A DNA stretch of 64,000 nucleotides, taken from positions 15,138,597 through 15,202,596 of the forward strand of contig NC_087083.1 of the NCBI RefSeq assembly GCF_026151205.1. The letters are read 5' to 3'. A program made the position numbers and the translations under genes. The stretch's first letter is position 1, and every line of letters begins with the position of its first letter. The notes beneath the pieces are model-generated. The model was not told where the DNA came from and did not search any database. It saw nothing but the letters and a program-made list of their open reading frames with translations. Positions 12,491 through 24,830 of this stretch are shown here, one piece after another. Origin of the DNA: Bolinopsis microptera. Its lineage: Eukaryota; Ctenophora; Tentaculata; Lobata; Bolinopsidae.

Positions 12491-13419
12491 TAGCCAGTCT
12501 GTTTACTTTACTAAACCCTCCGAGGTCTGTTTTCGTCAAAATTTATCTGTCTGACATCAGAGGTAAAGTCTCTTTTTATCTTTGCTGCTTACTCTGATCG
12601 GACTGTGACAACTGCTTCATATCCCCGTGTCTCCACTGAGCAGTGAGATGCAGTGTCTCCTCAAACCGTCACTGAGGGAAAGAAAATAAGCTACTACGTG
12701 TGAAAATGAGGAGAAAATGTTCAACTTCTATCATGAAATTATCAAATTAACAAATCTGATTCATTTCTAATCAAAGATGAATATGCAAGGCGGCTTTTAG
12801 TTTTAACAACCAGGGTTTAAGCCAGGAAGGATAGTTTTATTTTAAAATAATGTATACCTGATTTTTAGAGATACAACTGCAGCCAAGACTGATATCAAGA
12901 TGATTGAACTCCGCAAATTTCTGGCCAGAAATAGATCATCTTTCATTATTGTAGATCACCTCCTGAAAAATAGGTGTGCGTTTAGAAATCTATTTAGAAT
13001 TTATAAGCTAAGTCTTATAATATTCCAGATACGTGGGATGAGTTGCATGGGTACAAATTGTCGGAAAAGTGATTGATTACGTAATATAAAGTGGTTATGT
13101 AATATACAAACAAACATAAACACAAATTCATGGGATAAGTGCGTGGCTGTATTAATTGACGTTGAATGATCCATGTTACGTGTCATATGGAATGTGGTAT
13201 CTTGAAAATTCCCAACACGTTTGGGATGTAAAATAAACTGTGTCCTTAACAGTGAACATTCTTTTTAAATTTTTGACGGAAATTACCAGTAAGTGAAGAA
13301 AAAATAAAACATTGTAACCCAAATATCAACTACCGTCTTCAACCGGCGAAGTTTTCTTTCTCTTAGTAGGGGTGAGCGATTGAAGGGGTGATAGAGGTGG
13401 TAGCGTAACTAAGTCTAAA
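12491..13419. other. stretch without recognised genes
   Basis: Upstream of the decayed transposase; a few codons (LAMVLVQEEENKI) near 12490 may still belong to it. The rest is AT-rich with nothing recognised. Confidence 0.35.
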
Positions 13420-13427
13420 GGGTCGAT

Positions 13428-15021
13428 CAGGAGGTGACCGGGACATGATTTTAGGCCTGACCGGGACCGGGACCGGGACCGGGATACAAAATGTGACTTT
13501 GAACGGGACCGGGACTGAGATTATCAATTTACCGTGACCGGGACCAATAATTTCTGGGATTTCTATCTTACCGGGACCGGGACCGGGACCAACAATCCAA
13601 TTTTACCGGGATGACCGGGATGACCGGGACCAAAACTGGTATTCTCATATTGAAAGCTGCAACTTTCATTTACATTATAATTGAACAATTTGAATAAGTA
13701 ATAACTAGAATATTAAATCAGAAAAAACTTTTAAAAAACCGTCAATATGGGGCATGGGCCTAATGTACTACACCAATAATGTTCATGTACTGATTACTCA
13801 AGTTCACCCTCATTCCTCATTCCTCAATCAATGATCCCTCAAATTATTCAACAGTTTCATTCTCCAATTCCAATTGACAATTGGGCGTAGCCCGAGTTGA
13901 AAACTTGATGTTAGTTTGCACTTATGAGTTATGTAACGATATTAGTTACCTAAACTTGTTTAGCAATTTTAAACATTGTGTTATTTGGCTCAGAGGTTGT
14001 TTAAAGATGAAATTCACAATGAATGAAAGTAAAAACTTAAAATCACAGTGAATGAAATTATGTGAAAGATCCCGGTCAAAATCCCGGCAAATTTGAGTGA
14101 TTGACCGGGACCGGGACCGGGACCGGGACCAAGAATCCTGAATTAACCGGGACGGGACCGGGATCATAAATCAGCATTTGACCGGGACCGGGGGGGGGGG
14201 GGGTGGGTGATGCAACGTCAATTAATGTCAATTAATGTCAATGTCAGTTTTGCAAAATTTTGGAATACTGACATTAATTGACACGATATTTTTCGACCAG
14301 AGATTATGTAGTTCTACCATATTTTTAGCACTTTAGAACGTTTATATCATCAATTTATTCACTACTTTCACATATGGAAATGTGAAATGTGAAAAATTCA
14401 GATCATTAAACAATAAAACTAAAATAAAACGGTTTTCCGAAATTTAATTTTCTTAAATGGGCGTGGCCATCCAAGGGCGTGGTTCTCAACATCATCAGAA
14501 CTTAAAACCCACATTAAACGAAATGCCTTCATGACATTTATATTTGAATAACGAATCTTAAACAGCTAACATTACTCCTTCATGCTAAAAAAGCCGATTC
14601 TAGATATTTTACCTGTATAAGAAACCAATAAAATATGGGCGTGGCCGGTGGGGACCGAAGATGGAAGAGTTGGAAGCTAAATTTTTTTTGGTGGTCTTTG
14701 AACCTCAGGATCAACAGATAAGAACATAATCATAATTATTCAAGGACATTTTGTTTTTTTTTGAACCGGTCTAACTTACATAGACGTGAATATCTATCGA
14801 TTAATGATAATCTCAAATTTCAAGACAAATTAATGTCAATTAATGTCAATTAATGTCAATGTCAGTTTGGGGTTTTTATGGAATACTGACATTAATTGAC
14901 GTTGCATCACCCCCGGACCGGGACCGCGACCGGGATGAAAAATGTGACTTGACCCGGTTGACCGGGACCGGGATAGCTCAAAATTGCCAATCCCGGTACC
15001 GGGATTCCCGGTCACCTCCTG
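13428..15021. mobile_element. hAT-like non-autonomous element with ACCGGG arrays
   Basis: Ends CAGGAGGTGACCGGGA and TCCCGGTCACCTCCTG are perfect 16-base inverted repeats. They are flanked by the identical 8-mer GGGTCGAT at 13420-13427 and 15022-15029. An 8-bp target duplication with CAGG...CCTG ends is the hAT signature. Inside both ends are runs of the hexamer ACCGGG, plausible transposase-binding subterminal repeats. There is no transposase gene. A second element (14205-14912) is nested within it. Confidence 0.85.
14205..14912. mobile_element. nested inverted-repeat element with TTAATGTCAA repeats
   Basis: The left end GGGTGATGCAACGTCAATTA is matched by the right end TAATTGACGTTGCATCACCC. 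Two or three direct TTAATGTCAA repeats follow the left end, and further copies lie before the right end. It sits inside the ACCGGG array of the hAT-like element, so it is the younger insertion. A run of 14 G precedes it at 14190-14203. No coding capacity. Confidence 0.75.
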
Positions 15022-15108
15022 GGGTCGATCACTTTACCGTCTGTACGCGACAATTCACGTAACGTACTTAAATAATAGTTATTGACACGGTATTGTGTCG
15101 AATGATTT

Positions 15109-15305
15109 AGGGACAGTTCACATATTACGTAATTAGGTTATCACTATTGGCCAATTCTTACACCTCCCCACCCCCACTACGTTATCAATTTTACAGATAG
15201 TATAGCTATTGTTATGTGTCATAATAACACTAGCGTAATCTAAATCATTTGATGATTTGAAACCCCCGCCCTGCCCCATCGGCTGATCGGCACGCCCGAG
15301 AGCGC
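15109..15305 (+). mobile_element. MITE-like repeat, GTTCACATATTACGTAAT family, copy 1
   Basis: Starts with GTTCACATATTACGTAAT and carries the internal signature CACTAGCGTAATC before a pyrimidine-rich AACCCCC segment. The same layout appears at 20898-21062, 40026-40149 and 40294-40432. Confidence 0.6.
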
Positions 15306-15407
15306 GGTAAAATATAGAAATATATGCTGAAGTGAGTGTGGTTTATATAAAACTTTCGGATACATTTTATGAATGAATTTGTGCGTGACTATAAAATTAT
15401 GGCATGA

Positions 15408-15640
15408 CTAGAGCCGCGCACACGTGCCAGCTACCACACATTTGAAACTTATTCTTACAATAACACTAATTACAGTGGAATGTGTAATGTCAAATGGGAG
15501 CGGTGTGAACAGAGCTGAGTGTAGCCGTTATCTAAGAAGATAATATGCCATTATTCCGTTTTATTAATATTACAGTATTTGGCGACTGGCTGGCCGATGG
15601 TGCTGTGTATCTTTTGGAAGGACAATACAAGGTCAGCAAT
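15408..15640 (+). repeat. dispersed fragment shared with 19516-19776
   Basis: About 230 bases (from CGCGCACACGTGCCAGCTAC to AAGGTCAGCAATATAA) are nearly identical to 19516-19776. The other copy has 27 extra bases in the middle and continues into a LINE C-terminus, so this is probably a truncated copy of that LINE. The local frame FGDWLADGAVYLLEGQYKVS is open in both copies. Confidence 0.7.
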
Positions 15641-16214
15641 ATAAAGTATATCCCCGGGTCAAAATCGGAAAAAATTAGAATATTTATATTCTTCGTTAAG
15701 ATTTACATGATGAACTATATTTTTCGCTTAGATTCGCAAGATAAGCCTGTTTTAGGACTAGTACATGGATTTACATCCAAATTGGTCAAAAATTGGCTGA
15801 GTTATGAGCTTTAAAAATATGCCCACATTTGGGCATACGATTTTGCCCAAATTTGCTTTTGCCTAAATTCGATCAAACTTCAATATTTTTTAATGAGACT
15901 AACTCTATGTGAAAGATATACCTCAGTGTTTGTTGAATATAGTGATTACTAAGTAAAAAGACCTCTATGAAAAAAAATTGGGAAAATTGCACATAATATT
16001 ATCTCGGTTCGGAATACTAGCCAAAATTATGACTTTATTAAAATTGAAATAGCTCCATCAGTTTTCAATATTTTTGCAAGAACTTTTTGGAATCGATTAA
16101 GAATTGCATTTCAAGCTTATTGTGCCGGCAAAAATTGTTGATGTAGGCCTCCAAGGAGATATCCGGGTCAAAATCGGAAAAAATCCTATATTTTAATATA
16201 CTTTAATATGGTTG
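15641..16214. other. AT-rich repeat-like stretch
   Basis: The phrase CCGGGTCAAAATCGGAAAAA occurs twice (about 15654 and 16160), suggesting a local direct repeat of about 500 bases. No coding signal. Confidence 0.4.
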
Positions 16215-16239
16215 CCCCCCCCCCCCCCCCCCCCCCCCC
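16215..16239 (+). repeat. C homopolymer, 25 bases
   Basis: An uninterrupted run of C. Its length is likely unreliable in sequencing. Confidence 0.95.
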
Positions 16240-16574
16240 AATGTTTGAGTGACACACTAACTATGCAGTTTTACCTGTTTAGAGGGGTTTTCAAAGAAAG
16301 TTTTAGTTCCCAAAGTCCGTCTCAAATACCAAAAGCAAAACTACCAGTACCATTAGCTTTAAACCTGGGATATCACTAATTTTACAAATAATAACATAAT
16401 ATCGAGTATGGAGGCCGGAGGGGTTAGAGGATGGTATTAAACTAAAAGTATAACAGCTAGGCTGTAATAATATCCAAGATTGTCAGAAAATATCGTCTAA
16501 TCAAGCCAGAAAAGTTTGGTAACTTATCGACTATCGAGTAATCGCACGTACGACAGGTTTCTCGTTTATCTCAC

Positions 16575-16692
16575 CAAAAACTTCAGCAGCTTTTTTTCTC
16601 ATCGTCAGATTCACTTATTCCATACGTAATGACCCTCCTGCTTCTATATCGTCCTCTTCAGCTTCTGTCTTTACTGCTCTCTCCGCGGCCAT
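16575..16692 (-). CDS. possible exon, gene unknown
   Basis: On the minus strand an acceptor (CATTTACAG) precedes ATGGCCGCGGAGAGAGC, and GAAGTTTTTG/GTGAGA ends the stretch. Two frames are partly open (MAAERAVKTEAEEDDIEAGG; RVITYGISESDDEKKS), so one base may be missing. Not recognised. Confidence 0.2.
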
Positions 16693-16699
16693 CTGTAAA

Positions 16700-18284
16700 T
16701 GGGGGGTTGTAAAAAGATAAAAAATGTAGTATACAGTTTTCAGCCAATCAGAAGACAGAATGAATCAAACGGTTTTTCTTTCCAAACTGATCGCTTGTTC
16801 AGGTTAGACGATACGAAATTTCAGTGGCCTTTTACTCCCAAGTTATAGACATATTTCATTAAAAACACTGTTTGTGGCTCTCGCAAGCTGATCTGCAAAT
16901 TTTATAGCAAACTTAATATTGTGATAGTGAATATTTTACCTTGAGCGGGCCCGTCACAGTTGACAAAAAGAAGTATCTCGACGAGGGAGCTGGGAGAGAT
17001 AGAACTTAGCTAAAATGATAGGGAAAGGGTTAAACAAAGTTTTGAAAACATTAAAAACGAAATAAGCAGCATTAATAACAAACATGATGAGCCATAATCA
17101 GAGTAACACACCACGTAACCAATTGCCATGGTTACGCGCAAGTTGAAGTAACACAGTTACGATAGATATTGATATAATTTCATAAATATAGCCGAAAAGA
17201 CAGACAAGTAAGTATTTTAGTTGAGGTTATGATATGTTAAAGAGTAAAAGGTTTTGCAATTCAGCTGGCTGCCAAAATCAGCGGTCAATCCAAAGATAGA
17301 TTTTAGTGACGATCGTATAATAAACTACATCGTCACTAAAATCTCATTATATGTAACTACTGACAGTTCTGCCCGACAGTTCCGCCCAATCTAGATCAAT
17401 TGCTTCCATGGGATGATGCGACGAATCAAAACAAAGTTTTAAAAACAACCTTTCGTTGGTTGTACGTAAATCCGGACCTCTGTCAAGGAGCTGGTCGGAT
17501 CCACACTTGCCGGTGAGGAACAATTACTGAAAACTGTCATGATATTTCACTTTCACTGCTTTTTACTAAAAAATGGCTTAATTTGCATGATTTTAATCCC
17601 ATCCACCCTATTGTTACTAGTAACATAGATTACTTTTGAAAATATAGGTAGAGTGAATGGGTTCAGCCACAGACCTCAAATTACATTGCCCGTATGCATG
17701 GAAACGAGTCATCTTTAAGCAATTCTAAGTAGTTTTGTATGTATCATCGCGTCTGGATCTGTCAGCATTGATTTACTTTAGCATATTATGACGTTTATAC
17801 TTGTCCGGCTAAACACGGCTTTGTATAGATACGATAGGAAGTCTGTCTCATTAGGAAGAACTAATAAGAATTATTAAGAACTCATGCAGACAATTTTTAG
17901 AAGTGCAGCAACGTGTGTCAAGGTGTGCTACAAATAGAAATTATCATTGTCAGGTATATTACAGCAGCTTCCTGTCTTTTAGCTTTATTTTCTAAGAATT
18001 GCTACGATGTTGCTAGGGGCCCACTATGGCGTTACAATGGTGTTGCTGTGGCGTTGCTAAGGTACCCTTCAGCTCTGTTCAGACCATAAGTTGCTTTTAA
18101 AAGGTCAAATAAATATACTCATGGGTTTACTTTTAGGAAGTTTCTGGAGTCAAAGAAATAACAACACAGATTTTGGCTGAATTTGCTTGAACTTATTCAA
18201 AACAATTCATTTCGGCGTCCGGACTCTACGGCTTTAGACACTCTTAAATGCACTCGCTGTTTACATTTGAAAGTTTGCATGATA
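16700..18284. other. stretch without recognised genes, with one strong hairpin
   Basis: AT-rich, no protein similarity. Contains an inverted repeat of GATTTTAGTGACGAT at 17299-17313 and 17329-17343 (15-bp stem, 15-base loop). MLKSKRFCNSAGCQNQ near 17235 looks faintly like the start of a THAP zinc finger but stops at once. Confidence 0.4.
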
Positions 18285-19512
18285 TTAACGACCCAGGAAT
18301 ATCTATAATGTATAGTACAGTATGACTATCGTTTTCAGATAAGTTCAACCCGCTATGTGTTCAAATCAGTGTTTCATTTCATCGGCTGTATCATAGGTCA
18401 AGATAAATATTTCTTGATGAGATAAAAGCTTACTTTCGAAGAACATTTCCTGTAACCATGGGCACCCTAATTTGATATGGAATTCTATCTATTTTGATCG
18501 AAAATATGAAACAAATATTTCCCGCCGTAGAGTCCTAGTCTCTACTGCGCCGCCGTAGAGTCTTACGTCGTTGAGTCTCACACCCTATAAGAGTACCGGT
18601 AACCGGTACCATCGTTTAGATGGATACAGGCACCCTGGGGATCTCCAAATAATATGTAGATGGCTGAAATCATTGGATGATGATTAATCACTCTACACTC
18701 GACTGTCACGTGACTTTTGAAACCTGTTCACTAGGTGGCCATGAATAACCCTATAATCTGATTCCAACCCTAATCCAACCCAATCTCTAACAAAAGCATA
18801 TGCCAAAACCCTAACCCTTTAGAACGAGATATTTGAACAATTTCATTATATAATGGACATATCACGTGATCAAGACAGCTATTCGCCAATATCTCGCCAG
18901 GGGAGCATTTTAATGTCATGAGGGGTGATTCGGAATCAGCGTTCCAACTGTCGGGGGGCTTTTTAGAAAAATCTTGAAGGTTGACTGTAGAGTGATTTAG
19001 CACGCTCGGCAACCATTCACCCTACATATATTGTCAATAATAATAAACATTCATCAGTAGTTATAGGGTGTTAGAGATCATAATGATACAAATTAAACCA
19101 TTTTTTGATTAAACAAAGCAAAAAAACGGCCCTTCGTAAACAGGCGGGGAAGTGAGTGATTTGAACAAAGTTACCGTACCATAAGTCGAAAACTAAAAGT
19201 GATGGCAAATCCTCGAAAGAGGTGTTTGATCACCAAACACTGTGCAGATATTAGGAAAATATATTATTATTATCTGTATCAGGTATTCTTATAAACCAGA
19301 GGGCAATGAGATCTGGCGTCTCTTGATTCTCTATAGCGGTTTTCGACTAATAGTTACTGTTAAAAAAGAACAACGAAGGACCACTAAATAAATGAAGTAA
19401 TATGCACGCCAGTAAACGATATCCCTCACCTTCTTCCTGAGTCAGGGGTCTGTTGCCATAGCAACGAGGGAAGAAGAGCGGCAGCGGTTAGGGTGGGTTT
19501 TGCAATGGTTAA
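18285..19512 (+). repeat. 1.2-kb duplicated block, copy 1
   Basis: From TTAACGACCC to TTTTGCAATGGTTAATGAT this block is about 98-99 percent identical to 22610-23692 plus 24679-24830. The high identity indicates a recent duplication or a young repeat family. A minus-strand open frame of 80 codons (19012-18770, MPSVLNHSTVNLQDFSKKPP...) is identical in both copies. With so little divergence that gives no evidence of selection. Confidence 0.9.
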
Positions 19513-19515
19513 TGA

Positions 19516-19905
19516 TGAGCCGCGCGCACGTGCCAGCTACCACACATTTGAAAATTATTCTTACAGTAACGCTAATTACAGTGGAATGTGTAATGTCAAA
19601 TGGGAGCGGTGTGAACAGAGCTGAGTGTAGCCGTGTGTACGGAAGAGCTGTATTAAGTGTCATCTAAGAAGATAATATGCCATAATTCCGTTTTATTAAT
19701 ATTACAGTATTTGGCGACTGGCTGGCCGATGGTGCTGTGTATCTTTTGGAAGGGCAATACAAGGTCAGCAATATAACTTTGTATGGTAGCCTACCAAGCC
19801 TGTCAAACAAGCAACGAATCAGGAGATTAGAAATGGCGGGACACTGCATTAAACATCCTGAGCTACTTGCCAGTGACTTAGTGCAGTGTTATGGGATCTT
19901 AACAT
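19516..19905 (+). pseudogene. LINE reverse-transcriptase C-terminal fragment
   Basis: The plus frame from about 19771 reads LYGSLPSLSNKQRIRRLEMA then GHCIKHPELLASDLVQ. This matches the end of ORF2 in many RTE/CR1-like LINEs, where LYG.LP..S..I..RR..LAGHC.RHPE..AS is common. The upstream part is shared with 15408-15640. No reverse-transcriptase core is present, so it is a 5'-truncated or decayed copy. Confidence 0.65.
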
Positions 19906-20897
19906 AGGATATTAACCCATTAGGGACGACGAGTTTTAAAGTTTGCCGATTTTGATGCCGTTTAACACACTAGGTCACATTACAGCAAAAATGAGATATC
20001 CAAAAAAGCTAATCTGTATCTCGTTTACTTTAAAAGATACAGCTATGGTCGCATACGACCCACTCGTCCGGGTCGCAAACGACCCATCACGGTTTTTCGG
20101 CTATTACTTCTGACACAAAGACGTTAGGATAAAATAAAAACTGTAGCATAAGTTAAAAACGTATGGTCAATACTGTGTGACTCTAACTTTTCAAAAATAG
20201 AGAATTTGGGTCATTAACGACCCACTCGGCTCACTTGCTTATTACTACATTTGTTTATGTAACTTCTTGAATTCAGCCTAAAACATGACATCATAAGTGC
20301 AAACTCGCCTCTCAGCAAGTGACTATCATCATAAACTGCGAAAAATCGGTTAAATGGGTCATTAGCGACCCACTAGGACCACTAAATTGATTAATTAAAT
20401 ATAATGTTGTCAAACTATTACAAATATTAGTATAAAAACATGTTATATCTTGGTCATTACTCCTGTACGTTGATTTAACTTTTAAAATCGATCAACTGGG
20501 TCAATAACGACCCACTCGGAAGTTGAATCACGTCATTAATTATCAGTATCATGCTGTTCCACCATCAAGAAAGACACTCGTAGGTCTTAATTCCACGCAA
20601 ACCACGGGTGGATGACCACTAGCCCTCCTGAGATCTGGAGTCTCAAGGTTATCTGCAGATCGCGTCACCCAATCACTGACGAATAATGGGCAGAATTGGA
20701 TTGATAGGTAGGTGAGTTTATCAGCTGTTAGTACACGACCATAATGTCGTGGGACAACAAACAACGTGCCTATCTTTTCCCGATTCCTAAAAAGTCCAAG
20801 AAGAACTATACATTGTATACAACTAGTATACAACTGCTGGATTCAGATTTCAGATGGCTGCATCTACTCATTTCGCAGCTTCCTTTCTTTACTTCTT

Positions 20898-21062
20898 AGG
20901 GGCCGTTCACATTGACATAATATTACGTAATCACTTATTGGACAATTTTTAGCCCCGGCCCCCCCCCCCCACACCCCACTACATAGCTATTGTGTCAAAA
21001 TTACACTAGCGTAATCATTTGGAAACCCCCCTCCCTCTCGGCCGATTACGTAATACTTGGTT
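20898..21062 (+). mobile_element. MITE-like repeat, GTTCACATATTACGTAAT family, copy 2
   Basis: GGGGCCGTTCACATTGACAT, then ACGTAATCA, and ACACTAGCGTAATCATTTGG near the other end. It is nested in the piggyBac-like element. Confidence 0.6.
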
Positions 21063-21156
21063 TCGTTTTGAAAGCTGCCTCGTTGTTGCGGGGTTGTTAC
21101 CCACAACGAAGTAGTTGTCTGAGAGATTGCAGGTTGCAGCACCGCCAGCCAGAATA

Positions 21157-21181
21157 TGGGGGGGGGGGGGGGGGGGGGGGG
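21157..21181 (+). repeat. G homopolymer, about 23 bases
   Basis: Run of G after AATAT, inside the piggyBac-like element core. Confidence 0.95.
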
Positions 21182-22609
21182 CTTTTTCCTTGTCCTTCTT
21201 CACAGAGATGTAAATTTAGCCATCTGAATGCAGCAGTTGTTTAGTTATTCTTGTACTTTCTAGGAATGTCAAACAGATTGGCATGTTGGATTAGAATATG
21301 CAATTTGACCGCTCTTCTTTCAGTATTTACCCAAGGTTACAGGATATCTCGTAAACTTCGTTCAGGGGATTTTTCTTGAGTGACATGATCTGATCACCGT
21401 GGGACCCTGGGTCTCAAGCGGTGAGTTGTAGCAGGTCGTTTGCAAAGATTCGAAATTGACGAAAAAGGTAACAGAATCTAATAAGCAACAACAACAGCAT
21501 GGCTATTACCTAGTAAGTTAGGAACGAGGGCCGATCAACTTTTCTTTTGCGACACGGCCACGGTCCTTTCGGTACAGATTTCCACGCACCATAGTCAGGA
21601 CGCAACTCCAGGCATATGCAGTCGTGTTATTCTCGCAGCTCTTTGATGAGTGATGACTGCCCTTCAGTTGGCCCTCAGAAGGGCTAGTTGTCAGCCACCG
21701 TGGTTTGTGTGGAATTAAGACCTACGAGTGTCTTTCTTGATGGTGGAACAGCATGATAATTAATGAAGTGGTTCAACTTCCGAGTGGGTCGTTATTGACC
21801 CATTTGATCGATTTAAGAAGTTAAATCAACGTACAGGAGTAATGACAAAGATATAATATGTTTTTATACTAATATTTGTAAAAGTTTGACAACATTATAT
21901 TTAATTAATCAATTTTGTGGTCCTAGTGGGTCGCTAATGACCCATTTAACCGATTTTTCGCAGTTTATGATGATAGTCACTTGCTGAGAGGCGATTTTGC
22001 ACTTATGATGTCATGTTTTAGGCTGAATTCAAGAAGTTACATGGACAAATATAGTAATAAGCAAGTGAGCCGAGTGGGTCGTTAATGACCCAAATTCTCT
22101 ATTTTTGAAAAGTTAGAGTCGCACAGTATTGACCATACGTTTTTAACTTGTGCTACAGTTTTTATTTTATCCTAACGTCTTTGTTTCAGAAGTAATAGCC
22201 GAAAAACCGTGATGGGTCGTTTGCGACCCGGACGAGTGGGTCGTATGCGACCGCAGTTAGTAAACAGCGTCTAGCTCTGTTTGTGAACATTTGATTATCA
22301 CGGGCTTTTCATTTGTGCCAAGGAAATCGTTGCCCGCAACTATTTTGTTCTCAAAAAAATAAGCCTACATAAAGTTTTAATGTCCCAATCAAGGCAAGAA
22401 GTTAAGTGAAATATTTTCCAATTATGACGACTAATTAGTCTAATTATTTAATTGTTAGTGATTAATTGGGTCTCGACTGGAAAGTCAATAATGTAGCCCA
22501 ATAAATTTTGAGCATATGTGCGAAAGATTCGTGGCGTTTAGTATTTTGGTTTGTCCTCTATAGCCTCTAGAAAAGGTGGGTCGTAAACGACCCTATCGTC
22601 CCTAATGGG

Positions 22610-24830
22610 TTAACGACCCGGGAATATCTATAATGTATAGTACAGTATAACTATCGTTTTCAGATAAGTTCAACCCGTTGATATGTGTTCAAATCAGTGT
22701 TTCATTTCATCGGCTGTATCATAGGTCAAGATAAATATTTCTTGATGTGATAAAAGCTTACTTTCGAAGAACATTTCCTGTAACCATGGGCACCCTAATT
22801 TGATATGGAATTCTATCTATTTTGATCGAAAATATGAAACAAATATTTCCCGCCGTAGAGTCCTAGTCTCTACTGCGCCGCCGTAGAGTCTTACGTCGTT
22901 GAGTCTCACACCCTATAAGAGTACCGGTAACCGGTACCATCGTTTAGATGGATACAGGCACCCTGGGGATCTCCAAATAATATGTAGATGGCTGAAATCA
23001 TTGGATGATGATTAATCACTCTACACTCGACTGTCACGTGACTTTTGAAACCTGTTCTCTAGGTGGCCATGAATAACCCTATAATCTGATTCCAACCCTA
23101 ATCCAACCCAATCTCTAACAAAAGCATATGCCAAAACCCTAACCCTTTAGAACGAGATATTTGAACAATTTCATTATATAATGGACATATCACGTGATCA
23201 AGACAGCTATTCGCCAATATCTCGCCAGGGGAGCATTTTAATGTCATGAGGGGTGATTCGGAATCAGCGTTCCAACTGTCGGGGGGCTTTTTAGAAAAAT
23301 CTTGAAGGTTGACTGTAGAGTGATTTAGCACGCTCGGCAACCATTCACCCTACATATATTGTCAATAATAATAAACATTCATCAGTAGTTATAGGGTGTT
23401 AGAGATCATAATGATACAAATTAAACCATTTTTTGATTAAACAAAGCAAAAAACGGCCCTTCGTAAACAGGCGGGGAAGTGAGTGATTTGAACAAAGTTA
23501 CCGTACCATAAGTCGAAAACTAAAAGTGATGGCAAATCCTCGAAAGAGGTGTTTGATCACCAAACACTGTGCAGATATTTGGAAAATATATTATTATTAT
23601 CTGTATCAGGTATTCTTATAAACCAGAGGGCAATGAGATCTGGCGTCTCTTGATTCACTATAGCGGTTTTCGACTAATAGTTACTGTTAACAATGTAGGG
23701 TCAGTGAATAATAAGTCTTAAATTCTTAAAAATTGATCGGGAAATTAAATATTTATCTTAGATTACATAACATTTTCGTAGACTAAAATATTTTAAAGAT
23801 ACCTTAGTATTACTGCATACTGTAAATTGATTAAAATGTCCTCGCCTACTAGTTTGCCTGGGAAACAGGCTGGGACTGTCATCGAACTGCGGGCGAAACG
23901 GCCGTTTTCGTGGAGTGAAAATACTAAAACATGCCGTGAAATGGTACAAAAACTAAGGTTTTTGTTTTCTGTTTCGACCCAGCCGTCTATAAGCTCGTTG
24001 ACAGTCTCAGCTATTTTTTGTATCACGTGAAAGTTGCATCCTGGGAATTGGATTTTGAACGTGGTCGGGACAGATTATCCCAGTATGGACCGGTTTGGTT
24101 TCCTTAGTGATTTAGGGTTTAGGAATTTTCTAGTTATTTGTCGAAATAGAAGATTAGAAAAGATATCTTTGGATTTCTGTACATGACTACTTTCACTATT
24201 GATTTTTTGCAAACCTCGAAATTAAAAGCCTATTAGTTGTTCTGTAGATCTAATGATTCCAAGTTTACTCCCGTTTAATTCTCCACATGAACTAGTGAGT
24301 TAATTGGTTCATAGTTATGAATCGTCAAATACTCGTGAAATATCCGTGTAGTGGAGCATTTGGACAGGGCCATTTACTTTGTACTCAGGTCACAACAGAG
24401 ATATTTTAGAGGTTCATCGGCTCACTCTTGAGTGTCGTTCATGTAGAATCATTTTATAGACCAGCTTGTGTTTTGGTCAAATCTATGAATCTGAGTGCAC
24501 GTATTTCCATAATACTCTCGAGACCTTTAATTCGAGGGGATTTCCCTCCCACTCTAATGTAGCCGTCCAGCTCGTAATAACAAACTCATGACGAAACATT
24601 AGCTAATAATGGAATTAAATAAATTAGCAAACACCTAGACCCCTAGACGATCAGCCAAGCAGCCAGGGCTGCGCTACAACAAAGAACAACGAAGGACCAC
24701 TAAATAACTGAAGTAATGTGCACGCCAGTAAACGATATCCCTCACCTTCTTCCTGGGTCAGGGGTCTGTTGCCATAGCAACGAGGGAAGAAGAGCGGCAG
24801 CGGTTAGGGTGGGTTTTGCAATGGTTAATG
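22610..24830 (+). repeat. 1.2-kb duplicated block, copy 2, with a 1-kb insertion
   Basis: Matches copy 1 from TTAACGACCC to GTTACTGTTAA (22610-23692) and again from AAAGAACAACGAAGGACCAC to GGTTAATGAT (24679-24830). Between them lies about 985 bases absent from copy 1. The inserted segment contains overlapping open frames of 60-77 codons near 23760-24030 on both strands, none recognised, and I could not identify terminal repeats. Confidence 0.85.

Larger units (their letters stand above)
19916..22609. mobile_element. piggyBac-like non-autonomous element
   Basis: Flanked by TTAA on both sides (19912-19915, 22610-22613), with ends CCCATTAGGGACGA and TCGTCCCTAATGGG. TTAA target and CCC...GGG termini are diagnostic of piggyBac. 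Long inverted arms (about 20040-20600 against 21690-22255) carry repeated palindromes of the form GGGTCnnnnnnGACCC, about five per side. The core (20600-21690) has no transposase frame and holds a smaller MITE-like copy and a G run. The insertion sits exactly at the TTAA that begins duplicated block copy 2. Confidence 0.85.

Noticed and set aside
17221-17280. THAP-domain gene start (MLKSKRFCNSAGCQNQ)
   Set aside because: The C-x4-C spacing is right, but the frame stops after about 20 codons and no downstream THAP residues are visible.
18795-23145. Telomere-like CCCTAACCC
   Set aside because: Only a single short occurrence in each copy, not a tandem array.
18770-23340. The two identical 80-codon minus-strand frames as a conserved gene
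   Set aside because: They lie in a nearly identical duplicated block, so identity reflects recent copying rather than constraint.
23793-24030. Overlapping 60-77 codon frames on both strands
   Set aside because: Open in three frames at once within an inserted repeat; no family recognised and no splice context.
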